From: Alkalihalobacillus sp. CinArs1
Lineage (GTDB): Bacteria; Bacillota; Bacilli; Bacillales; Guptibacillaceae
Direction of reading: 5' to 3'
Length of the DNA stretch: 64,000 nt
NCBI RefSeq assembly: GCF_947387515.1
Contig: NZ_CANDOB010000002.1
Span: 744,001-808,000 of the forward strand
Part shown: positions 40,866 through 49,088 of the stretch, piece by piece
Numbering within the stretch: the first letter of the stretch is position 1
Layout: each line of letters begins with the position of its first letter
Program-made: the position numbers and the translations under genes
The notes under the pieces: model-generated
Database searches by the model: none
Told to the model about the DNA's origin: nothing
The model's input: the letters and a program-made list of their open reading frames with translations, nothing else

Positions 40866-41753
40866 ATGAAAAAAGCGATGTTGATCGTGAATCCTTCTTC
40901 CGGTAAAGAGAAGGCAGTGGAATTTGAAGAAGAAGTTGTAGCGATATTGAAAGAGAATCACGATGAGGTGACCGTACGCTTTACTGAGAAAGAAGGAGAC
41001 GCCACAAGGTTTGCGGTGGAAGCGTGTGAAGGACCATACCAAACGCTCATTTCCCTAGGTGGAGACGGGACGATCAATGAAAGTATCAATGGCCTTGCTG
41101 AAAGAGAAGACAGACCTGACTTTGGATTTATCCCACTTGGAACGGTCAATGATTTTGCGAGAGCCCTCGGCATACCGATGCAGCCGGAAAAAGCTCTCGA
41201 CATCTTAAGAGATCGTCATACGAAATCGGTCGATATCGGAAAGATCAACAATCAATATTTCATGAACGTTCTTGCTGTCGGAGCCATTGCTGAAGCGGTG
41301 TATGATGTAACACCTGAAGAAAAGTCACGTTTTGGTCCACTCGCTTATTTCATCGAAGGAGGAAAAGCGCTCAGAGACAAAACGCCTTTTGATCTCAAGG
41401 TTACATACGATGACAAAGAGTGGCGAGGTGAAGGTTATCTGATGCTTGTAGCGTTAACGAATTCAGTTGGTGGCATCGAGTCGTTCGCATCTCATGCTGA
41501 AGTGAACGATGGGTATTTTCATGTGTTCATTCTTAAGAAACTTTCGATTCCGCATGTGATCAAATTGATTCCAGACCTCTTCAATGGCAAGTTGCAGAGT
41601 AACGAGCAGATCGAGTATTTCCCAGCTTCAAACCTTGAAGTAAAATCCTCGGTGGACCTCGTCGTAAACATCGATGGAGATGAAGGCTTTCCCCTTCCGT
41701 TCAGCGCGAAAGCCTTGCACAATGAGCTAACGATTTTTGTGAAAGAGCAGTAG
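40866..41753 (+). CDS. Diacylglycerol/lipid kinase family protein
   Basis: Lipid kinase of the DgkB/YegS/YtlR group, 295 residues. The N-terminus MKKAMLIVNPSSGKEKA and ISLGGDGTINESINGL (the catalytic GGDGT, about residue 64), IPLGTVNDFARALGIP and the C-terminal NIDGDEG motif define the family. These enzymes phosphorylate diacylglycerol or related lipids at the membrane. ATG follows GGGGATGTTGT. A single-gene unit with its own terminator; the exact lipid is unknown. Confidence 0.9.
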   Translation: MKKAMLIVNPSSGKEKAVEFEEEVVAILKENHDEVTVRFTEKEGDATRFAVEACEGPYQTLISLGGDGTINESINGLAEREDRPDFGFIPLGTVNDFARALGIPMQPEKALDILRDRHTKSVDIGKINNQYFMNVLAVGAIAEAVYDVTPEEKSRFGPLAYFIEGGKALRDKTPFDLKVTYDDKEWRGEGYLMLVALTNSVGGIESFASHAEVNDGYFHVFILKKLSIPHVIKLIPDLFNGKLQSNEQIEYFPASNLEVKSSVDLVVNIDGDEGFPLPFSAKALHNELTIFVKEQ

Positions 41754-41772
41754 GTGAGAACTGCTCTTTTTC
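41742..41772 (+). terminator. Terminator after the lipid kinase
   Basis: AAAGAGCAG / CTGCTCTTT stem around TAGGTGAGAA, then T residues. The left arm overlaps the end of the gene. Confidence 0.85.
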
Positions 41773-41897
41773 TTGTATGAATGTAATGACTAAGCAGGTT
41801 TTACAAGACTCCGGTTCTACGATTCTTTTCGAATACGTCTATATGCCACGCTCATTGAATAAATTCCCATAAGGATGAAATTGGATGAGGTGGATCT

Positions 41898-42842
41898 ATG
41901 GGACAGAAGGTACTGTTTTTTGGAGACGTAGGGATCGATGATACGATTGCACTTCTATATGCTTACTTATCGAATGAAATCGATGTGATTGGGATCGTTG
42001 CCTGTTATGGAAATGTTCCGAAACAACAAACTGCGAATAACGTTCGTTACCTTTTAAAGGAAGTGGGGCGTACGGACATTCCCGTGATGGGTGGTGCCGA
42101 AAAACCTATGACCGGTGAAGTTCCTGTTTTCTATCCCGACGTTCATGGACCAGAAGGACTCGGGCCCATCACACCACCAACGAATCATTCTCCACCGCTG
42201 GAAAACTTTTTTCAGGTGATTCCGTTAATTGAAAAGTATGATGATCTCGTAATCGTGAACGTGGGGAGAATGACGTCACTTGCGACGCTGTTTTTGTTGT
42301 ATCCTGAGAAGATGGAGAGAATCAATGCTTTTTACGTAATGGGTGGTGCGTTTAATGTACCTGGTAATGTGACACCGAGTGCAGAGGCCAATTTCCATGC
42401 AGATCCGGTCGCAGCGAACATCGTGATGCGATACGCTCAAAATGTGAATCTTTTTCCGTTAAACGTGACACAAAGCGCGATCATTACGCCTGGGATGGTC
42501 GATTATATCGATTCGAAAGGTAAGTCTGATTTGATCAAACCACTTCTTGATTACTACTACTTTGAATTTTATCAGAAAAAGGTACCTGGTTTAGGCGGAT
42601 CACCTGTTCATGATGCGGCAACGATTATGGCGGTCGTCCATCCCGAATTGTTTACGTTTTTTGAGACGCCAGTTGCGGTTGAAATCGATGGTGTGGCACG
42701 AGGACTCAGTATCGGTGATTTCAGGCAAAGTTTTGAGCAGGAAGAATTTGATGGTAGGCCGGTACAAAACGTTGCGATAAAACTGGACTATTTCAACTTT
42801 TATCGATATTTCATGGAGATTATGACAGGAGACTCATTCTAG
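41898..42842 (+). CDS. Nucleoside hydrolase
   Basis: Ribonucleoside hydrolase of the IunH/RihA superfamily, 314 residues, splitting nucleosides into base and ribose. The calcium site is FFGDVGIDDTIALL (DxxxDD). Further blocks: VHGPEGLGPI, NVGRMTSLATLFLLYP, YVMGGAFNVPGNVTPSAEANFHADPVAA and SPVHDAATIMAVVHPE with the last Asp. ATG follows ATGAGGTGGA. No transporter or base-salvage gene is adjacent; the base specificity is unknown. Confidence 0.92.
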   Translation: MGQKVLFFGDVGIDDTIALLYAYLSNEIDVIGIVACYGNVPKQQTANNVRYLLKEVGRTDIPVMGGAEKPMTGEVPVFYPDVHGPEGLGPITPPTNHSPPLENFFQVIPLIEKYDDLVIVNVGRMTSLATLFLLYPEKMERINAFYVMGGAFNVPGNVTPSAEANFHADPVAANIVMRYAQNVNLFPLNVTQSAIITPGMVDYIDSKGKSDLIKPLLDYYYFEFYQKKVPGLGGSPVHDAATIMAVVHPELFTFFETPVAVEIDGVARGLSIGDFRQSFEQEEFDGRPVQNVAIKLDYFNFYRYFMEIMTGDSF

Positions 42843-42895
42843 CTATGAAACTTTTAGTATAGAAAAATCGTAAGAAATGTATATGGTACTGCTCG

Positions 42896-42922
42896 TGAAC
42901 CGTTACCATAGTGGTAGTGGTT
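42896..42922. promoter_or_regulatory. Imperfect inverted repeat upstream of the kinase-fold gene
   Basis: GAACCGTTACCA and TGGTAGTGGTTC pair at 10 of 12 positions around TAG. It is about 50 bp before the kinase-fold start, so it is a possible operator. Confidence 0.35.
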
Positions 42923-42972
42923 CTTTCGTATATAATAGAGATAACGGCAGGATCAGGAGAGGAAGAGACCCT

Positions 42973-43581
42973 ATGACAACAGCAGTCGATCTCGTTAACA
43001 GCATTCGTTTTGAAGGGGCATCCATCGTTGCGTATCCAGACGGACTCCATCCGATAGGGAAAGGGAGGAGTGCAGCGGTATTTAAACTTTCTGGTGAAGA
43101 GAAGGTAGTGAAAGTCTTTTATCCTGAATTTCATAACCTAGCAGTTCAAGAAGCAGAAATTTATAAAGAACTTGATAATGACGTCTACTATCCGAAGCTC
43201 TACGAAGTTGGGGAGGGCTATCTCATTCTGGAATATTTGGATGGCATCACGTTCTATGATTGCTTGATCGAAGGGGTCGAAATCACAAGGGAAATGGTAG
43301 AGGTCGTTGATGAAGCCCTCAATTACGCTAGAACGAAAGGGTTGAATCCAAGTGATACACATCTTCAAAACGTTATGTTGCTTAAAAATGGAGAAGTGCG
43401 TGTGATCGACGTTGTTCGTTTTCGCCAGACGAAAGAATGCAGCCATTGGGAAGATCTGAAGACAGCCTACGATACGATTTACTGCAATTCTTATTTTCCG
43501 AAGAAAGTGCCAGCATGGATCGTAGAAACGGTCATCAGATTATATCGAAAAGGGATCATCAAATTTAACAAAGGAAAGTGA
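42973..43581 (+). CDS. Protein-kinase-fold protein
   Basis: A 202-residue compact kinase-like protein. IGKGRSAAVFKL is a glycine-loop, VVKVF the ATP-binding Lys strand, YLILEYLDGITFYD the hinge. LNPSDTHLQNVMLLKNGEVRVIDVVRF supplies the catalytic-loop Asp (DTHLQN) and the metal-binding Asp (IDV in place of DFG). The minimal size resembles Bacillus YbdM/YrzF-like kinases. ATG 42973 follows GGAGAGGAAGAG. It may phosphorylate a protein or a small molecule; 3 bp separate it from the AI-2E transporter gene, so the two probably form an operon. Confidence 0.78.
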   Translation: MTTAVDLVNSIRFEGASIVAYPDGLHPIGKGRSAAVFKLSGEEKVVKVFYPEFHNLAVQEAEIYKELDNDVYYPKLYEVGEGYLILEYLDGITFYDCLIEGVEITREMVEVVDEALNYARTKGLNPSDTHLQNVMLLKNGEVRVIDVVRFRQTKECSHWEDLKTAYDTIYCNSYFPKKVPAWIVETVIRLYRKGIIKFNKGK

Positions 43582-43584
43582 GGG

Positions 43585-44691
43585 ATGGTTATGATCGAAC
43601 GGTCGCGTTTGTTTCGTTTCCTCATATGGCTTCTATTGATTTTTACAGTGATATGGGTCGGAAGTAAGATCGAATTCCTATTTCGGCCGATCGGGATTTT
43701 AATTACGACACTCGCATTCCCTATCATTGCTGCTGGAGTGTTCTACTATTTATTGCGCCCAATCATCGCTTTACTAGAAAAGGGGAAGGTTCCGAGACCG
43801 CTTGGAATATTGATCGTATATCTTGCTCTTGCTGGTGGGATTACAGGTCTCGTGCTGAGCATCGGACCCATACTGACAGAGCAGTTTAATAGTCTTGCTC
43901 AAGGTGCGCCTGCACTTGTAGCTGATCTGCAAGACGCACTAACAGAGTGGGAAAGCAATCCTTACATAGCGAATCTTTTACAAAGTGAGATGGTGTCGGT
44001 CGATGGATTGACAGAACGGATATCAGGATCGATCGGAGAGATCAGTTCATCGTTCGGTAACTACTTACTATCGTTCTTAACCATCGTGACGGATGTTGTA
44101 ATAGGAATTGTCCTTCTACCTTTTATCCTCTATTACATGTTGAAGGATGGAAAAAAGCTTATGCCTTCTTTGTTACGCGTTGTGCCTCGTGCTCACCGTA
44201 AGGAAGGTGCGAAGATTCTTGAGGATATGGATGATGCACTCAGTGGGTTCATTCAAGGACAGCTGATCGTAAGCCTATTTATAGGAACGTTCGTCTATAT
44301 CTGGTATGTGATCATCGGCCTCGACTATGCGCTGATCCTAGCATTCATAGCGCTATTCTTAAACGTTGTACCGTTTATTGGTCCAATCATTGGGACAGCC
44401 CCAGGTGTGATCGTCGGGTTTATTCAATCTCCATTAACTGCGCTTTACGTCGTCTTAGGTGTCATCGTGATACAACAAATTGAGAGTAATTTGATCTCAC
44501 CTCAGGTGATGGGAAGAAGACTCGATATTCATCCTCTGACGATCATTTTATTATTACTCGTTGCTAGTAGTCTAGCTGGGTTCCTCGGACTCATTCTAGC
44601 CATTCCGACCTATGCCGTTCTAAAAGTGATCGCTACCCATACCTATAGACTCATAAAGCTCCAGCAGCGCGGCAAACATAGCGGTAGTTAA
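43585..44691 (+). CDS. AI-2E family transporter (PerM/YtvI-like)
   Basis: Integral membrane protein of about 368 residues in the PF01594 family. It has eight predicted membrane segments, a charged soluble region between the third and fourth (ILTEQFNSLAQGAPALVADLQD), and the family block VVPFIGPIIGTAPGVIVGF-type loop followed by NLISPQVMGRRLDIHPLTIILLLL. Members have been linked to autoinducer export or ion antiport; the real substrate is unsettled. Start could be ATG 43585 or ATG 43591. It follows the kinase-fold gene by 3 bp. Confidence 0.9.
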   Translation: MVMIERSRLFRFLIWLLLIFTVIWVGSKIEFLFRPIGILITTLAFPIIAAGVFYYLLRPIIALLEKGKVPRPLGILIVYLALAGGITGLVLSIGPILTEQFNSLAQGAPALVADLQDALTEWESNPYIANLLQSEMVSVDGLTERISGSIGEISSSFGNYLLSFLTIVTDVVIGIVLLPFILYYMLKDGKKLMPSLLRVVPRAHRKEGAKILEDMDDALSGFIQGQLIVSLFIGTFVYIWYVIIGLDYALILAFIALFLNVVPFIGPIIGTAPGVIVGFIQSPLTALYVVLGVIVIQQIESNLISPQVMGRRLDIHPLTIILLLLVASSLAGFLGLILAIPTYAVLKVIATHTYRLIKLQQRGKHSGS

Positions 44692-44695
44692 ACAA

Positions 44696-44722
44696 AAACT
44701 CTCCGATATAGGAGAGTTTTTT
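44696..44722 (+). terminator. Terminator after the AI-2E transporter
   Basis: AAACTCTCC GATATA GGAGAGTTT and T residues. Confidence 0.9.
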
Positions 44723-44889
44723 CTATTGAATTTTAGCCTATTGTTATGATTTTATTTAAAAAAACAGTTCTTTGTTCTTAGACATAAACATACAAGATTC
44801 GACCAATAGCCCCCTGAAATCGTGTGTTTAGTTGTGCTAGATTAATAGTTGTTCGAATCTAAAATAAAAAAACTTGGGGGAAACATCAC

Positions 44890-45789
44890 ATGAAACGTAA
44901 AGGGTTTGTTGCACTATCTCTAGCACTTACGCTAGCGATCGCGCCAGGGTTTTCAACACATGATGCGCATGAAGGGGAAACTACGATCGATTCTGCAGGA
45001 AATAAAGTCATGATCGAATCACTTCCAAAAGCGAAGAACAAAGGGAAAAAAGAGTTCACTGGAGCTGCTGAAGTAGAGAATGATTCCGTTGCAGAGATCG
45101 TGAACGAGCAAGGCGAGAAAATCGGAGAAAAGAAAATCAAAAAGAACGTGAAACAAAAGAAAGAAGATAAAAATGTTGCTAAGAACAAGAAAGAAGGAGA
45201 GCTTATCTGCTTGTTCTGTGGCGGCGGAGGTGGATCTGACGACGATGGCGATACGGGTTCAGGAGATAACGGAACGCGCGTCGTAACGGTCATCGTTGCA
45301 GCTGACGAAGAATACCGTGCAGCACACAGTGACTGGCAAACGTATACTCAAAACATTATTGAAAACGCAGATAACGGATTTACTCGTGACCACGATATTG
45401 ATTTTCAAGTGAAGACATTCGCACAATGGAACTCAGAAGGTGCGAACGCTTCTGAAATTCTTCAAGACCTTGACCGCGACTGGAATGGAAACGGAGAAGA
45501 TTTCTTAGTAGGCTTCACGCGTGATGCGAACTTTAACTCTGGTGGAATCGCATATGTGTACTCCAACGACCCATATCAGAGTGCAGTTTCAGTAAACCTT
45601 GACCAAGGTGCAGAAAACACATGGCATGCAGCTCAGCATGAATTCTCTCATAACTATGGCCTAGGTCATGACCCGCAAGGAAGCGGCATCAAGTGCATTA
45701 TGAACTACGATTATGCTTATAGCGTCGACTACTGGGATCAAGAACATGACGACCAAATCGAAACCAACAAAAGCTGGTATGGAAAATAA
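44890..45789 (+). CDS. Secreted metzincin-type zinc metalloprotease
   Basis: A 299-residue exported protease. Residues 1-24 are a signal peptide; residues ~40-105 are a Lys/Glu-rich propeptide-like region; then a short LICLFCGGGGGSDDDGD segment with two Cys and an acidic Gly-rich linker. The catalytic domain has QHEFSHNYGLGHD (about residue 253), the HExxHxxGxxHD zinc site of metzincins, with a Met-turn candidate at CIMNYDY. The Cys in the prodomain could act as a cysteine switch. ATG follows CTTGGGGGAA. Substrates are unknown; a degradative or antagonistic extracellular role is possible. Confidence 0.85.
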   Translation: MKRKGFVALSLALTLAIAPGFSTHDAHEGETTIDSAGNKVMIESLPKAKNKGKKEFTGAAEVENDSVAEIVNEQGEKIGEKKIKKNVKQKKEDKNVAKNKKEGELICLFCGGGGGSDDDGDTGSGDNGTRVVTVIVAADEEYRAAHSDWQTYTQNIIENADNGFTRDHDIDFQVKTFAQWNSEGANASEILQDLDRDWNGNGEDFLVGFTRDANFNSGGIAYVYSNDPYQSAVSVNLDQGAENTWHAAQHEFSHNYGLGHDPQGSGIKCIMNYDYAYSVDYWDQEHDDQIETNKSWYGK

Positions 45790-45804
45790 GATAGTTTAGC
45801 GAAA

Positions 45805-45830
45805 GCGCCCGGTGGAAACCGGGCGTTGTT
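45805..45830 (+). terminator. Terminator after the metzincin gene
   Basis: GCGCCCGGT / ACCGGGCGT stem around GGAA, followed by TGTT. Confidence 0.7.
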
Positions 45831-45949
45831 TGTATGGAATACTGAATGATCGTTATGAAAGAGAAATTCTATGATAAGCTTGTCTTATCAGGATTTTCCA
45901 GAAAAGAAGAGAAGATAAGCTGGTTTGCGGGGGAAAGGATTGGTTTTAA

Positions 45950-46378
45950 TTGTATGGCGTGGAACCATATTTTTGGCTGAAGTTACTGATTGTGCTGATA
46001 ATCTTAGTTTTCTTAATCACATCTTTCAATGCGATTATGAGAAGGTTGCTAAAGGTTGAAAAGAAGAAGCTTTACTCCAATACCATTGTGAATGGCACGC
46101 ATAAGAAAGTGGATCGGGTTATGAGAGGGGTAGCAATCGTCCTTATCCTTTTTGGGACCTTCTATAATATTACAAGAGCTAGAGAAGAGTGGGTATGGTT
46201 TCTCGAACCTTGGTTTTTATTAATATTATTAATAATTATTTCTGAATCGTTTACAGCTTACATGGAATGGAAGTATGCAGCAAATCGAAAAGATTACCTG
46301 TTTACGATAAGTCAACTAATCTTTTTAATCTTCGTGATGGTGTCAGCGTTTTATAGTGATTTCTTTTGGCTATTGTAA
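45950..46378 (+). CDS. DUF4181 membrane protein
   Basis: A 142-residue protein with four hydrophobic segments. LLKVEKKKLYSNTIVNGTHKKVDRVMRG and FTAYMEWKYAANRKDYLFTISQL are typical of the DUF4181 family as I recall it. Function is unknown. The start is TTG 45950, ten bases after GAAAGGA. It is transcribed toward the convergent 3D-domain gene and shares its terminator. Confidence 0.75.
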   Translation: MYGVEPYFWLKLLIVLIILVFLITSFNAIMRRLLKVEKKKLYSNTIVNGTHKKVDRVMRGVAIVLILFGTFYNITRAREEWVWFLEPWFLLILLIIISESFTAYMEWKYAANRKDYLFTISQLIFLIFVMVSAFYSDFFWLL

Positions 46379-46401
46379 TACATAAAACATTAACGTAATA
46401 A

Positions 46402-46444
46402 AAAAACCGTACCGTCTCCTAATCTCAGGAAGCGGTACGGTTTA
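46402..46444. terminator. Bidirectional terminator between DUF4181 and 3D-domain genes
   Basis: AAACCGTACCG / CGGTACGGTTT: an 11-bp perfect stem, with A and T tracts on both sides. Confidence 0.9.
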
Positions 46445-46447
46445 TGG

Positions 46448-47251
46448 TTACTTGATTACTTTTATTTTCACGTCTTTACGACCCCAAGCCATTGCATCGT
46501 CTTGATCTTCAATAAAGACATCGATTTTCTTTCCGTTGATCGCGCCGCCTGTGTCAGCAGCAATCGCACGGCCGTAGCCCTCTACTTCAACGATCGATCC
46601 CATTGGAATCACTTCAGGGTCAACGGCGATCAGGTTTGCATCAGGGTATTTCTTTAAGTTCACACCCATACGCGTTACGCCTGAGCAGCCGTCACAATGA
46701 GCTGTATAAGCTGTGCTTTCTACAGTAAGTTCTTTTCCTGCAGCTGTACTTTTTGAAGCAGCTTGATCAAGAGCGGAGCGGGTGCTTGGTCCGGCGATTC
46801 CATCGACTGTAAGCCCTTTTGCTTTTTGGAAGCTCTTCACAGAAGATTTCGTTCCACTTCCATAAACTCCGTCAAGGCCTGACGTGTGATAGCCTGTTTT
46901 TTCAAGCTGACTCTGGATATGTATGACTTGCTTTCCGATATCACCATAGCGAAGCACTTTGATTTTACTGTTCGTGTTCGGTCCAGCGATGCCATCTACT
47001 TTCAGATTACGAGATTCTTGAAATTCTTTCACTGCATTCTTAGTGATCTCTCCATAGTACCCTGTTGCCGTATGATACGGAAACACACCTTTTGTTAGGA
47101 GATAGTTTTGAAGTTCCACAACATCAGAACCTCTGTCTCCTTTGCTTAATGTTCGATCCCCAAGCTCGGCCGATGCAAGCGCGGGCGTTGCCATCATTAC
47201 GAATGCAGCAACTACGAACATCATGATCATTTTTGATTTACGAAACATCAT
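46448..47251 (-). CDS. Peptidoglycan-binding and 3D-domain cell wall protein (YocH-like)
   Basis: Secreted wall-active protein of 267 residues. After a signal peptide (ending ALASAELG) come two PG_binding_1 domains (SDVVELQNYLLTKG...VDGIAGPNT and VIHIQSQLEKTGY...VDGIAGPST). The C-terminal 3D domain has STAYTAHCDGCSGVTRMG, DPEVIPMGSIVEVEGYG and AADTGGAINGKKIDVF with the three catalytic aspartates. Such domains belong to lytic transglycosylase-like enzymes (compare B. subtilis YocH, a muropeptide-releasing autolysin, which has LysM in place of PG-binding). Start ATG follows GTGAGGAAAC. Confidence 0.9.
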   Translation of the reverse strand: MMFRKSKMIMMFVVAAFVMMATPALASAELGDRTLSKGDRGSDVVELQNYLLTKGVFPYHTATGYYGEITKNAVKEFQESRNLKVDGIAGPNTNSKIKVLRYGDIGKQVIHIQSQLEKTGYHTSGLDGVYGSGTKSSVKSFQKAKGLTVDGIAGPSTRSALDQAASKSTAAGKELTVESTAYTAHCDGCSGVTRMGVNLKKYPDANLIAVDPEVIPMGSIVEVEGYGRAIAADTGGAINGKKIDVFIEDQDDAMAWGRKDVKIKVIK

Positions 47252-47439
47252 GTTTCCTCACTTTCTGCAATTGTATTCACAGAAAGGTATTCGGCAATGT
47301 TCGCTATGTAACGACAATCGAAGAGGAAAACACTACCTTTTAACCAGAGAACGACCAGAAAATGGTTTTACAAAGAAGGCGACGCATTGTTATATACTAG
47401 AAAAGGAGAATAGTAGGGATAGCGAAAGGAGAATTAGTA

Positions 47440-47703
47440 TTGAAGCCGCTTGAAAAGAAATGGATACATATTATAAACGGAATTCTTGGAATCATCATCG
47501 TTCCTTACTCGATACTCGAGTTGATCGGCGTTATTGTTTTAAGATCAGATAACGTGTACGGCTTGATTCCGATTGGGCTTTTGCTCATTTGGCTTGTTTT
47601 GTACATCATACAAGTGAAAAAGCAAAACACGTTACTCGTCTTCGGAGCAGTTTTCTTGAATGTTTTTTATATGTTCTTTATCATTCCAAAGGTACTGTAT
47701 TAG
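47440..47703 (+). CDS. Small membrane protein (87 aa)
   Basis: TTG start nine bases after AAAGGAG. Three hydrophobic segments (about 10-33, 42-58, 64-84) with short charged loops. No recognised family. Stands alone upstream of the DJ-1/PfpI gene. Confidence 0.6.
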   Translation: MKPLEKKWIHIINGILGIIIVPYSILELIGVIVLRSDNVYGLIPIGLLLIWLVLYIIQVKKQNTLLVFGAVFLNVFYMFFIIPKVLY

Positions 47704-47789
47704 TCTAGCCACTTCGTATGATTAAAAATTATTTCATCGGGTAATATACAAAAGTGGTTAGATCATAGAAGATAAAGGAGAGGATTTCA

Positions 47790-48452
47790 ATGAGTAAAAA
47801 AGTACTAATGGTCGTAACGAACCATACAGAAATCGATGCAGAAAATAAAACAGGCCTTTGGCTTGAAGAGTTTGCAGTTCCTTACAATATCTTCAAAGAA
47901 AAAGGTTACGATATTAAGGTAACGTCAATAAAAGGTGGCCGAGTAGAACTGGATCCAAACAGTATTCCTGAAGAGAACCCAGCAGAGTGGGAGGAAGCGC
48001 AAGAGAAGCTAACGAATACGACGCAATTATCGAATGAAGATGCGAATCAGTTCGATGCAGTATTCCTGCCTGGTGGACACGGTACGATGTTTGACTTCCC
48101 AGATAGCGAAACGCTTCTTCACGTTCTTCAGGAACAAGCAGAGAATGACAAGGTCATCGGAGCTGTTTGCCACGGTCCAGCTGGACTCGTAAATGTAACG
48201 TACAAAGACGGCTCACCACTCGTACAAGGTAAGCAAGTGACTGCATTTACAGATTCTGAAGAAGAAGAGATGCAGCTAGTCGAAAAGATGCCGTTCTTGC
48301 TTGAATCCACGCTCCGTCTTAAGGGCGCAGATTTCACTTCTAAAGACAACTGGGCTGACTATGCAGTTCGTGACGGCAAGCTCGTAACAGGGCAAAACCC
48401 TCAATCAAGTGCTAGCGCAGCAAATAAAGTCGTCGAAGCATTAGAAGCATAA
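47790..48452 (+). CDS. DJ-1/PfpI family protein (Hsp31-like class I amidotransferase domain)
   Basis: A 220-residue protein of the DJ-1/PfpI superfamily, Hsp31-like branch. FDAVFLPGGHGTMFDFP and KVIGAVCHGPAGLVNV define it; the Cys in AVCHGP is the nucleophile, with the adjacent His. Related proteins act as glutathione-independent glyoxalases, deglycase-like enzymes or chaperones. ATG follows AAAGGAGAGG. Single-gene unit with its own terminator. Confidence 0.9.
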   Translation: MSKKVLMVVTNHTEIDAENKTGLWLEEFAVPYNIFKEKGYDIKVTSIKGGRVELDPNSIPEENPAEWEEAQEKLTNTTQLSNEDANQFDAVFLPGGHGTMFDFPDSETLLHVLQEQAENDKVIGAVCHGPAGLVNVTYKDGSPLVQGKQVTAFTDSEEEEMQLVEKMPFLLESTLRLKGADFTSKDNWADYAVRDGKLVTGQNPQSSASAANKVVEALEA

Positions 48453-48460
48453 GCATATAT

Positions 48461-48492
48461 GGAGAGCGAATCCTCGAGATTCGCTCTTTCTT
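48461..48492 (+). terminator. Terminator after the DJ-1/PfpI gene
   Basis: GAGAGCGAATC CTCGA GATTCGCTCTT followed by TCTTTG. Confidence 0.82.
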
Positions 48493-48539
48493 TGTTTTAT
48501 CGTGGGTTTTCAATGACGGAAAATAAGGGAATAACAGAC

Positions 48540-48652
48540 ATATCGGCGAAAAACGAAAGAATATCAGCGATTTTTGCTTTTTATCAGCGAAACATGGGTG
48601 GATATCGGCGAAAAATGAATTTTATCGGCGAAATCTCCCTTATATCAGCGAA
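48540..48652 (-). repeat. Helically phased array of six TCGCYGATA units (array 2, inverted)
   Basis: In the 324-bp gap between the DJ-1/PfpI gene and the 95-aa gene, six ATCRGCGA units start at 48542, 48563, 48583, 48604, 48624 and 48644. Spacings are 21, 20, 21, 20 and 20 bp. These are the reverse complement of the units in array 1. The spacers are A/T-rich and not conserved. Apart from the terminator at the left and a promoter at the right I see no other feature in the gap. Confidence 0.85.
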
Positions 48653-48709
48653 ACCGTGTTACATGTGTTCCAAAAGAAGGAGCTAGAGGGCACGGTGTAG
48701 AAGTGGATT

Positions 48710-48738
48710 TTTACTGCAGGATTAAAACATGGTATAAC
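48710..48738 (+). promoter_or_regulatory. Candidate sigma-A promoter of the 95-aa gene
   Basis: TTTACT (48710-48715), 17 bp, TATAAC (48733-48738), about 40 bp before the start codon. Confidence 0.45.
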
Positions 48739-48776
48739 AGGCATATAGTAGTAACTGAGATTATGTAAAGAAAGCA

Positions 48777-49064
48777 GTGACGAACATGACATTTATCACT
48801 TCTCATCCGTTTATAGAGATGGTTCGTAAGATCGAGCGGACCGGTCAGCATACGGTAGAAGAAAAATACGAATTAGAGCTCTATGAAGATAGCATTCGCT
48901 CCACGTCTCAGTATTATCGGTTGAACGATGTGTTCGATGTATCGTATCGCTTCACATCGGAAAGCTTTGGTTTTCTTTATCTCCACACAAACAGAGGCGT
49001 CATCTCTTTTATGATAAAAGAAGATCCTCGTTCGTTTGTTGAAGAATATAAGAAGTTGATTTAA
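48777..49064 (+). CDS. Small soluble protein (95 aa), unknown function
   Basis: Beta-rich 95-residue protein (VFDVSYRFTSESFGFLYLHTNRGVISFMI) ending in a helix, a layout that suggests a PH-like or similar small fold. GTG 48777 or ATG 48786 may be the start; the ribosome site is weak (AAAGCA-type). It precedes the aldo/keto reductase by 24 bp and is likely co-transcribed with it. I do not recognise the family. Confidence 0.6.
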   Translation: MTNMTFITSHPFIEMVRKIERTGQHTVEEKYELELYEDSIRSTSQYYRLNDVFDVSYRFTSESFGFLYLHTNRGVISFMIKEDPRSFVEEYKKLI

Positions 49065-49088
49065 CCATAGGGGGAGGATGAAGAGGGG

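Noticed and set aside
48459-48686. 75-aa open frame downstream of the DJ-1/PfpI gene
   Set aside because: It runs through a terminator and the whole phased repeat array; the periodic ISAKN/ISA residues come from the repeat.
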